From Gemmatimonadota bacterium (GTDB lineage Bacteria > Gemmatimonadota > Gemmatimonadetes > Gemmatimonadales > GWC2-71-9), in NCBI GenBank assembly GCA_003221825.1, contig QHUE01000035.1, positions 1 through 18,822 of the forward strand: a DNA stretch of 18,822 nucleotides, read 5' to 3'. Under the pieces are notes generated by a model. That model saw only the letters and a program-made list of their open reading frames with translations, was not told where the DNA came from and did not search any database. Position 1 is the stretch's first letter. The number at the start of each line of letters is the position of its first letter. The position numbers were made by a program, and so were the translations under genes. Of this stretch, positions 1-7,216 are shown in pieces.

Positions 1-114
1 GAGACAGATGAACGTGCCGCAGTCCGAACAGGGATAGCCTTCCGACGCCCGCTCTTCATTCCCGCAGGACCGGCACTGCATCCCGTCGTGTTCTTTGAGC
101 TTCGGTTTTTCCAT
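1..114 (-). CDS. Zinc-ribbon protein, N-terminal fragment
   Basis: An open frame on the minus strand starts with ATG at 114 and runs off the left edge of the window, giving 38 residues that begin MEKPKLKEHDGMQC. Two close CxxC pairs are visible (CRSC at residues 14-17 and CSDC at 29-32), with a further Cys at residue 37. That pattern is a small zinc ribbon or rubredoxin-like knuckle. The start lies 34 nt from the divergent membrane-protein gene. A GAGG stands upstream of the ATG but is rather close to it. Function is not recognisable: zinc ribbons of this kind occur in many unrelated proteins, and the rest of the gene is outside the window. Confidence 0.55.
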   Translation of the reverse strand, partial: MEKPKLKEHDGMQCRSCGNEERASEGYPCSDCGTFICL

Positions 115-136
115 AGCCTCAAGATAGCACCTCTTC

Positions 137-142
137 AAGGAG
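137..142 (+). promoter_or_regulatory. Ribosome binding site of the membrane-protein gene
   Basis: AAGGAG lies 6 nt upstream of the ATG at 149. It is a near-ideal Shine-Dalgarno sequence and fixes that start over other frames. Confidence 0.75.
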
Positions 143-148
143 CCATCG

Positions 149-562
149 ATGCTCTATCGCATCAGCGCCGCCCTCCTGCTCCTGGCGACACTCGGTCACA
201 CGTTCGGCGGGATGCTGGGCACCGCGCGCCGGGGGCCCCGGGCGGGCGCCGACGCCGACCGTGTCTTTGGCGAGATGAAGTCCGTGCTTTTCCAATGGCA
301 AGGCGCTGATACCACCTGGTTCAAGTTTTGGCTGGGCAATGGTCTGTGCGTGAGTGCGCTGTTTCTGCCGGCGATCGTCGCGCTCTGGGTGCTGGGCGGG
401 CTGGACTCGACCGTTCGGCAGGCGACGTTGCCGATCGCAGTGGCGACGCTGGTCGGCATCGCGTTGACGTCAGTGCTCGGTTTCAAGTACTTCGGTCCGC
501 GCGCGGGAATAGGCTTTGGAGTGATCACGATTCTCATTGGCATCGCGATCTTCACCGCCTAA
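149..562 (+). CDS. Small four-helix integral membrane protein of unknown function
   Basis: This 137-residue protein has a hydrophobic N-terminus (about residues 5-22, signal anchor or first helix), a soluble loop rich in charged and aromatic residues (about 25-60, including FGEMKSVLFQWQG and TWFKFWLGNG), and three further membrane segments near 62-84, 90-110 and 115-136. The layout resembles the uncharacterised LIC_13387-like family of small membrane proteins (HTFG motif near the N-terminus, then a conserved loop); this is from memory and only moderately sure. The start is set by a strong AAGGAG. Its TAA stop (560-562) overlaps the stop codon of the convergent regulator gene, so no terminator fits between them. 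No catalytic motif is seen. Confidence 0.75.
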   Translation: MLYRISAALLLLATLGHTFGGMLGTARRGPRAGADADRVFGEMKSVLFQWQGADTTWFKFWLGNGLCVSALFLPAIVALWVLGGLDSTVRQATLPIAVATLVGIALTSVLGFKYFGPRAGIGFGVITILIGIAIFTA

Positions 563-1902
563 AGGTTCAAACTGTACGCCTTGATCTTGTTGATGAGCGT
601 TGCGCGCGAAATCCCGAGCTCCATCGCAGCCCGCGTGCGGTTCCCGCCATGATGCCGCAGCGTCCGCTCGATGTGCTGCCGTTCCACCTCCGACAGCGAC
701 TGCGCCGTGTAGCGCCGGTCGGTCATGGCGCGCTGCCGCAGATCGGGCGGCAGCTGCTCGACGCCGATCGTGGCTTGGCCGCGCGCCAGGATCATCGAGC
801 GCTCGAGCACATTGCGCATCTCCCGGACGTTGCCCGGCCACTGCGCCGATAGCAGCCGGTCCAGGACGTCGGTGCTGCAATCGCTCGGGCACCCCGGCAG
901 CTCGGCCTTGAGATCGCTGATGATCCGCGTGATCAGCTCGAGCCGATCCTCGCGCGTGCGTTCGCGCACTGGCGGGATCGTCAGCGGCATCACGTTCAGC
1001 CGGTAGTACAGGTCTTCGCGGAAACGCCCGCCTTCGACTTCCCGGACGAGGTCGCGGTTGGTCGCCGTGATCAGCCGGACGTCGACCGTCAGCTCACGCG
1101 TTCCGCCCAGGCGCCGGAATTTCTTCGTCTCCAGCACGTGCAGCAGCTTGGGCTGCAGCTCCAGCGTCAGTTCGCCGATCTCGTCGAGGAAGATGGTCCC
1201 GTGATCGGCAAGCTCGAACAGCCCTACCTTCCGCTCTTTCGCGTCGGTGAACGCCCCCTTCTCGTGGCCGAACAGCTCGGAGTCGAGGAATGTCGCGGAT
1301 AACCCGCCGCAGTTGACCTCGACGAAGGGTCCGGCCGAGCGTGGCGAGAGATTGTGGATCATCCGCGCCACCCAGCCCTTCCCCGTCCCGCTCTCGCCCT
1401 GGAGCAGCACGGTGGACCGCTCGCTCGCGGCCAGCAGCTCGATCTGGCGCGCCAGGTCCTGCATCGCGGGCGAGCCGCCCAGAGAACCGATGCCCTCGTC
1501 CTGGTGGGCGAGCGCCCGGAGCCGCGCGTTCTGCCGCGACAGCCGTACCTTCTCGGCGACGCGCGCGATGGCCGCGGAGAGATGCGTCATGTCCACCGGC
1601 TTCGTGAGGAAATTCTCGGCGCCGAGCTGCATCGCTTTCACCGCGGTCTCGATGTCCCCCTGGCCGGTCAGCAGAATCACCGCCGCGCCTTCCCGGCGCA
1701 GCCGCTCGAGTACGACGAGGCCGCTGGAGTCCGGCAGATGCAGGTCGAGCAGGACCACGTCGGGCCGCACCCGATGGAACGTGTCCATCGCCTGCTCCCC
1801 GGTGCCGTCGCGCCACACCTCGTAGCCGATGCGCTCAAAGTAGTCGCCGATCGCCCGCAGCACGGCGGCATCGTCGTCGACCAGGAGCAGTGTGTCAGCC
1901 AT
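559..1902 (-). CDS. NtrC-family sigma-54-dependent response regulator
   Basis: This 447-residue three-domain protein has a receiver domain (about 1-118; acidic pocket D10/D11, phospho-acceptor D53, T79, K101), an AAA+ sigma-54 activation domain (about 142-375; Walker A GESGTGKG 169-176, Walker B GTIFLDEIGE 235-244, GNVRE 357-361) and a C-terminal Fis-type helix-turn-helix (about 405-445). It should activate sigma-54 promoters after phosphorylation by a histidine kinase; none is present here. The sigma-54 contact loop reads GAFTDA (216-221) instead of the usual GAFTGA. The start is the ATG at 1902, because residues MADTLLLVDDD begin the receiver fold directly; an upstream in-frame start at 1965 would add a non-homologous tail inside the kinase gene. 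It overlaps the lipid-kinase gene by 8 nt and is the last gene of the TamA operon, which suggests envelope-related control. Confidence 0.92.
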   Translation of the reverse strand: MADTLLLVDDDAAVLRAIGDYFERIGYEVWRDGTGEQAMDTFHRVRPDVVLLDLHLPDSSGLVVLERLRREGAAVILLTGQGDIETAVKAMQLGAENFLTKPVDMTHLSAAIARVAEKVRLSRQNARLRALAHQDEGIGSLGGSPAMQDLARQIELLAASERSTVLLQGESGTGKGWVARMIHNLSPRSAGPFVEVNCGGLSATFLDSELFGHEKGAFTDAKERKVGLFELADHGTIFLDEIGELTLELQPKLLHVLETKKFRRLGGTRELTVDVRLITATNRDLVREVEGGRFREDLYYRLNVMPLTIPPVRERTREDRLELITRIISDLKAELPGCPSDCSTDVLDRLLSAQWPGNVREMRNVLERSMILARGQATIGVEQLPPDLRQRAMTDRRYTAQSLSEVERQHIERTLRHHGGNRTRAAMELGISRATLINKIKAYSLNL

Positions 1903-2815
1903 GATGCGCCGTGAAAGCGGGTCCGACGAGCACCGCGAGCGCGCCGGGCAGGAGCCGAGCTTCAAACGGCGTCGCGCCCGTCACTTCGCCGTCGAGCTGC
2001 ACGGGACGCGGCGCGCCGTCGGGAACCTCGACACGCACCGTGCGGCCCCGGGCCCACCAGATGCGGCGGCCTTTTCGGTCCCCATTGCCCACGAGCAGCT
2101 CGATCACGGCACTGGCACTTTGGAAGGCGCCGTCGGCATCGAGCGCCACGACATCGAGCCAGCCGTCATCGGGCACCAAGCCGCGGCGCAGGTTCAGAAA
2201 ACCGGGCGGCAGCTTGCCGCAATTCAACACCAGCAACATCGCGGCACGGACGTCGTGCGTCGTGCCGTCGACCGTGACGCGATGGCCGGCGCTGCGCACC
2301 GACGTCAGCGTCAGCGCGGCGCGCGCGAGATAGGCGCCCAGTTTCCAGCGGCGCTTGGCCTGGAGCCCGGTGTCCGCCATCAGCTGCGCGTCGAATCCGG
2401 TGCCCGCGGCGACCGCGAAGTAATGCGGCCCATCGGGCCGCTCCACCACGCCAAGATCGATCGGCAGGCGCCGGGCATTGAGCAGCGCGCGCGCCGCGCG
2501 CGCGGTGGACCGGGGCAGCCGCAGATTGCCGGCCAGCACGTTGCCCGTCCCGCCCGGCACCAGGCCAAGCGTGATGCCGCTGCCCGCGATGCCGGCCGCC
2601 ACCTGCATCGCCGTCCCGTCACCGCCGTGACTCACGAGCACGTCGAACCCCATGGGGCGCGCCTCCTCGGCGATGCGCCGCGCATCACCGGGACCCGTGG
2701 TCGATCGCACTTCGACGCTCCAGCCGCCGCCGCGGAGAATGTCGCTGATCGTGGTGACGGCCCGCGCGTGGGCGCGCGCCGCGAGCGGATTGGTGATCAG
2801 CAGCGCACGCGTCAT
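1895..2815 (-). CDS. YegS/DagK-family lipid (diacylglycerol) kinase
   Basis: This 306-residue protein has the DAGK catalytic fold: GGDGT at residues 64-68 (nucleotide-binding loop), VPGGTGN at 86-92 followed by LAGNL, and AAGTGFDA at 136-143. Family members phosphorylate diacylglycerol or related lipids with ATP at the cytoplasmic face of the membrane. The exact lipid cannot be read from the sequence, and some homologues act on sphingoid or other lipids. The ATG follows the TAG of tamB with no spacing, and its own stop overlaps the start of the NtrC-type regulator by 8 nt, so it sits in the middle of a coupled operon. A lipid-recycling kinase fits with the envelope lipid transport expected of TamB, which is inference from context. 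Confidence 0.88.
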   Translation of the reverse strand: MTRALLITNPLAARAHARAVTTISDILRGGGWSVEVRSTTGPGDARRIAEEARPMGFDVLVSHGGDGTAMQVAAGIAGSGITLGLVPGGTGNVLAGNLRLPRSTARAARALLNARRLPIDLGVVERPDGPHYFAVAAGTGFDAQLMADTGLQAKRRWKLGAYLARAALTLTSVRSAGHRVTVDGTTHDVRAAMLLVLNCGKLPPGFLNLRRGLVPDDGWLDVVALDADGAFQSASAVIELLVGNGDRKGRRIWWARGRTVRVEVPDGAPRPVQLDGEVTGATPFEARLLPGALAVLVGPAFTAHHG

Positions 2816-5800
2816 CTAGTAGCGCCGCTCCCAGAACATGTCGAAGCCGACCTGGCGCGATACGGCGGTCGTGTTCAGGTCGGGATCGCCGATCGCGCAG
2901 TTGCGCACCGGCTCGAAGCTGGCCTCCGTCCGCCACTCGGGGCTGAATCGGAACTGGAGCGTGGCGCCGAGGCTGTTGGTGAAGCGCGCCTGGCGGCTGC
3001 GTGGGCAGAAGCCCGCGTTCAGAACCAGGAACGTCTTGGCGCCGATGGCCCACCCCGCGGCGAGTTGGGCGCCGGAGAACGGGTTCGCCGGATCGCCGGG
3101 ACGGATCTCGAAATAGTCGAGCGGAATGCCGAGATCGGACACGACCGTGCGCTCGAGCTCACCCGCCAAGAGCGACGCCGCGACGCCGCGGATGTAGGCG
3201 CCCTGGCCGCCGCTCAGCTCGAACGTTGGTTTGCCGGTGACCAGGTACGAGATCAGTTCCGCCTGCGAATAGTCGGCATGCTCCGCCTGCAGCGTGAGGC
3301 GCGGCAGCCGCAGCGTGCCGCCGATGTGTGCGAGCACCGTGATCTGCGGCGGCTGCCCCGGTCCCGGCAGCGGATGGACGACGTGGCTCGCCTGGATGTC
3401 GAGCGCGGCGTCGAGATCGGGCGTCCCGAAGTACTGGACCGTTCCCTGGGTCACGACGAACTCGCGCGTGACGGGCCCGATGATCAGCCGATAGGTGCCG
3501 CGCGGCGCCTGCAGCGTGCCGCTCAGGAGATAGTTGTTGCGGACCTTATTGACCGTGACCGACCCGGACAGCTGAATGTTGGCCTCGTTCGACCGCAGCC
3601 ACACGTCCTCGCCCATCCTGAGCTGCAGGTTGTTGACCTGCAGGCTGTCGAAAAAGACGCTTTCGAACTCCGGGCCGAGGCGCTGCGTGCGAATCAGCGA
3701 CGTATCGATGAGGTCCTGTACCCACGGCTCGTCGAGGTTCACCACGCGCTTGTTGACGAGATCGGCGAAGTGCAGCACGCCCGACGTGACGGTACCGCGT
3801 CCCGTCAGCGTAGCGCCGAACACGGGACCCGTCAGGGCCACGCGTCCGCTCGCCGTCAGGGCGAGATAGCCGCGCAGATCGAGTGCCTTGAATTCCGACG
3901 TCGTGATGTTCAGCGCGAGCACCGGCTTGGTGAGCCGCTCGAGCCGCATGAACCCGGTCAACTCCGCCCGGCCGCGCTCGCTCGTCGCCGTGATGCTGTC
4001 CACCCGAATGGTGTCGCCGCGCAGCGACAGGCTGCCGTTCAGGTCCGTGTAGCGCACATTGAGCGCCGGAATGGTGGCCGCCGCGCTGCCGATCTCGAGT
4101 CCCCCGCGCAACCGCGGCGCTTCCCACGTGCCGCCGATCCCCAGGTCGGCCGTAAACACCCCTTCGACCTCTCGCACCGTCGTCGTGACGGCGGCCAGCA
4201 CTCCCAGGTCCACGCTGTCTGCGCGGGCCTGCACCGACAGCGTGTCGGGCAGCTGGCGCTGCGCGACCGGCGCGAGGGCGAGGTCGAGGGGGAGATGGGC
4301 CGTGACGTTCAAGACCTGCTGCCCCGATCGCCACAGATGCAGCTCGCCGTTCAGTCTGTGGCCCCGATAGTCGATGATCCCGTCCATGAACGGCGCGCGG
4401 AATGAGCCGAACGCGGCATTGGAGAAGGCAAACGCGCCGCTGTAGAGCGGATTCGCGCGCGTCCCCGTCGCCGACACGGTGGCGGTCACGGCACCCGCGA
4501 CGCCTAGCGTGTCGCTCTCCATCAGGGCGTAGACGCCGGTCAGGGGGAAGCTGTCCAGGGCGACGCGAGCATTGATTGGCCCTCGTGCCGGCAGATCACC
4601 CGTGACCAGCACCCGGCCCGCTCCCGCGGCGCTCTTGAGCGCCGCCGAATCGACGTGCAGCACGGAGTCGCCGAAGGCGAGCGCGGTGGGACGCTCCAGG
4701 AACCAGACACCGCTCGGCAACAGCACCGCGAGCGAATCGACCACGGCACGCTGCGTCGGACCGCCGCTCGGTCGCGCATAGCGGCCGCCGGCTAGGAACG
4801 CGCCCAGGTCACCCACGCGCGAGCGCGCAAACCAGGTGAGCGAGTCGCGCGTGCCGCGGGCGTGCGCCGCCGCGGCACCGAAGCCGAGCCGCCCATAGCC
4901 CAACGAATCGACGTTCGCGTCGAGCTCGAAATTCGAAACCGGGCCCGGCTGATAGAGGATCGTGCCCTCACCCTTCGGCATCTGCCAACCGCGCCAGCGG
5001 AGATCCAGCACGTGCGCGTCGCCGCCAACCGACATCGAATCGAGCGCGCCGTCCAACGTGAGCCGCACTTGCGCCGAGCCTTTGAGCTTGTCCTCCCCCG
5101 ACGGCGCGACGTTGGGGCCCGCCAACCAGGTCACGAGCGAATCGAGGACGCTGAGACTGTCCGCATCGAAGTCGAGCGCCAGGGTGCCGCGCTCCGGCCG
5201 CTCCCAGCCCAGCGATCCGGCGCCGCGGGTCAGTAACCCCGGCTGCTGCAGCCGCAGCGAATCGACGTAGAGCCGGGCGTCGGCGAAGCGCAGCTTCGTC
5301 GCGCCGCTGTCGATGATCGTGCCGGCGAAGAACGACGGCGCGAGCGCGACCGACAATGCGCCCGTGGGCTTGGTGACGCTGTCACCCGCGACGGATCCGG
5401 AGGCGGCGAACGTGAGCCGCGAGGGCGGCGCGTTCCCGCGCGTCAGCCAGCGCTGCAGGTTCAGGTCCTGCGCATGCAGCGTGAAGTCGCGGACCCCGAA
5501 GCCCGGATGCTCGTTGCGCGCGCCCAGGAGCAGCGTCCCGTCGCCCCGGACCGCCCCTCCCCCACGGTCGCCCAGCATCGCAAGATCAGCATGCGTCTCG
5601 ACGCCGGTGAGATCGCCCTTCATGCGGATCGTTCCGGCGAGCGTGCCGCGCAGCGGGAAGTTGGCGACCCGGCCCGTCAGGCCGTCGAGCGACAGCGAAT
5701 CGGCGCGCACGTCGGCGAAGACACCGAGGACGTCGGTGCGGAAATCGAGACCGACGACCCCGCGCACGAGACTCGCGGGCCGGTCGCCGTCGTGATGGCG

Positions 5801-7216
5801 CAACGTGCCGCTGAACATGGCGTTCTTGAGCGTGCCGGTCAGCGTACCGGTCGCGTCCAGCTCACCCTGCAGATCGAATCCCGGCACGAGTCGCCGCACC
5901 GTGCCCAGATCGATGCGGCCTGCTTCCACCGCGAATGGCTGAAACGCGAGGTCTCTGCCGCCGACATCGATTTCGCCCTTCCCGAACACTTGCGACTCCG
6001 GCCAGCCGGGCACGAGCGAGTCGCGGAACGACCACTGGGTCTCGATCTTCAGCGCACTCATCGGCCCGTCCACGATCGTCCGGCCATTCAGGCGCCCGTA
6101 GAACGGCAGCGAATCGATGTACACCCGCGGGAAATCGAGTGAGAGATCGTGCGCGACCAGATCGCCCTGGCGCAGCGCGACGAGCCCCGAATCGGCGGCG
6201 CTGAACGCGGTGACCTGCCCGACGAGCCGGCCCTGTCCGAAGCTCAGGTCGAGGGGCCGCAGCTGGATCTCGAGCACCCGGCCCCCATGCGAGGCGAGCG
6301 TGACGCCGCCGTGCAGCACCGCGTTCTCGGGGAAGCGCGGATCGAGGAAGCGGATGTCGGTCAAGGTCGCGGAATCGGCGCGCATCGCGAGGTTCCAGAG
6401 CAGCGTGTCACGCGGCCACTGCACCGTGCCGCGCGCGCGGAACTGGGTACCGGGGAACCGCACCCGCGAGAGGTCCACGTCCAGCGTGCGGCCGTCGATC
6501 GTCACCGTCCCCACGACGTCGGCGATCGACAGCTTCGGATCGCTGCTCTCGGTCGCGAGGCGCAGCACGTCGATGCGGATGCCCTGCTCCCGCGGCGCCT
6601 GGATCCGGAGCGCGGCGAGCCGGGCATTGAGGTGCTCGAAGCGCCGCACCCGGTAGCGCCCGTCCTCCCCGGAGAACTCGATTTCCTCGTTGGCGTTGCT
6701 CACCTGGCCGTGCTTCTGCAGCCGCAGCGTCAGCGAGCCGTCCATGATCTGCACGTTGCGGAGCAGGATCAGGGAGCGCGGGCCGGCGGGGCCGAGCGGC
6801 TTCACCCGGACGGTGTCTTTTTCGCCGAGGCGCAGCAGCTCGTCGAAGTTCGTCCTGCCGTTGGCGTGCTGCACGATGTTGATGATGGGGCGCTCGAGCC
6901 GCACTTCCATGAACACCACGCGGCCAGCGGCGAAGTCGATCGGGTTGTAGCCCAGTTCAGCGCGCGGCAGCCAGGCGACCAGCGTCGAATCGGGATCGAG
7001 CAGCCGCACGTCGGTCAGCACCACACCGGTGAGCAGGGATCCCCGCACCTCACCCACCTCGATCGATCCCGCGACGCCGCTCTCGACCACGGAGCTGGCG
7101 ACCCGGGCGAGCAGCGTGCGGCCGGCACGCGTGCCCACGAGCGCGTTGAGCGCGCCGAGGAAGCAGGCGAGCAGTCCGACCAAGGACCAGAGCGCGACAC
7201 CGAGTGAGCGGCGCAT
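2816..7216 (-). CDS. tamB: TamB-like translocation and assembly module protein (DUF490)
   Basis: This 1466-residue protein is anchored by one N-terminal membrane helix (about residues 5-28) and followed by a long beta-rich periplasmic region with weak repeats, then a C-terminal TamB (DUF490) domain roughly from 1150 to the end. The domain is marked by GTYRLIIGPV, TREFVVTQGTVQYFG and LISYLVTGKP with the usual spacing. E. coli TamB is about 1260 residues, so this one is somewhat long. AsmA/TamB proteins form a hydrophobic groove linking inner and outer membranes; they are implicated in phospholipid transport and, with TamA, in outer-membrane protein assembly. The gene starts immediately after the TAG of the TamA-like gene. 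The periplasmic part is rich in D-S-L/V/I steps at predicted strand edges. Confidence 0.93.
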   Translation of the reverse strand: MRRSLGVALWSLVGLLACFLGALNALVGTRAGRTLLARVASSVVESGVAGSIEVGEVRGSLLTGVVLTDVRLLDPDSTLVAWLPRAELGYNPIDFAAGRVVFMEVRLERPIINIVQHANGRTNFDELLRLGEKDTVRVKPLGPAGPRSLILLRNVQIMDGSLTLRLQKHGQVSNANEEIEFSGEDGRYRVRRFEHLNARLAALRIQAPREQGIRIDVLRLATESSDPKLSIADVVGTVTIDGRTLDVDLSRVRFPGTQFRARGTVQWPRDTLLWNLAMRADSATLTDIRFLDPRFPENAVLHGGVTLASHGGRVLEIQLRPLDLSFGQGRLVGQVTAFSAADSGLVALRQGDLVAHDLSLDFPRVYIDSLPFYGRLNGRTIVDGPMSALKIETQWSFRDSLVPGWPESQVFGKGEIDVGGRDLAFQPFAVEAGRIDLGTVRRLVPGFDLQGELDATGTLTGTLKNAMFSGTLRHHDGDRPASLVRGVVGLDFRTDVLGVFADVRADSLSLDGLTGRVANFPLRGTLAGTIRMKGDLTGVETHADLAMLGDRGGGAVRGDGTLLLGARNEHPGFGVRDFTLHAQDLNLQRWLTRGNAPPSRLTFAASGSVAGDSVTKPTGALSVALAPSFFAGTIIDSGATKLRFADARLYVDSLRLQQPGLLTRGAGSLGWERPERGTLALDFDADSLSVLDSLVTWLAGPNVAPSGEDKLKGSAQVRLTLDGALDSMSVGGDAHVLDLRWRGWQMPKGEGTILYQPGPVSNFELDANVDSLGYGRLGFGAAAAHARGTRDSLTWFARSRVGDLGAFLAGGRYARPSGGPTQRAVVDSLAVLLPSGVWFLERPTALAFGDSVLHVDSAALKSAAGAGRVLVTGDLPARGPINARVALDSFPLTGVYALMESDTLGVAGAVTATVSATGTRANPLYSGAFAFSNAAFGSFRAPFMDGIIDYRGHRLNGELHLWRSGQQVLNVTAHLPLDLALAPVAQRQLPDTLSVQARADSVDLGVLAAVTTTVREVEGVFTADLGIGGTWEAPRLRGGLEIGSAAATIPALNVRYTDLNGSLSLRGDTIRVDSITATSERGRAELTGFMRLERLTKPVLALNITTSEFKALDLRGYLALTASGRVALTGPVFGATLTGRGTVTSGVLHFADLVNKRVVNLDEPWVQDLIDTSLIRTQRLGPEFESVFFDSLQVNNLQLRMGEDVWLRSNEANIQLSGSVTVNKVRNNYLLSGTLQAPRGTYRLIIGPVTREFVVTQGTVQYFGTPDLDAALDIQASHVVHPLPGPGQPPQITVLAHIGGTLRLPRLTLQAEHADYSQAELISYLVTGKPTFELSGGQGAYIRGVAASLLAGELERTVVSDLGIPLDYFEIRPGDPANPFSGAQLAAGWAIGAKTFLVLNAGFCPRSRQARFTNSLGATLQFRFSPEWRTEASFEPVRNCAIGDPDLNTTAVSRQVGFDMFWERRY

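Noticed and set aside
1892..4405. Long plus-strand open frame of 837 codons opposite the lipid kinase and TamB genes
   Set aside because: It is a shadow of high-GC coding on the other strand. Composition is dominated by Arg, Ala, Gln and His with no domain, while the minus-strand frames show clear family motifs.
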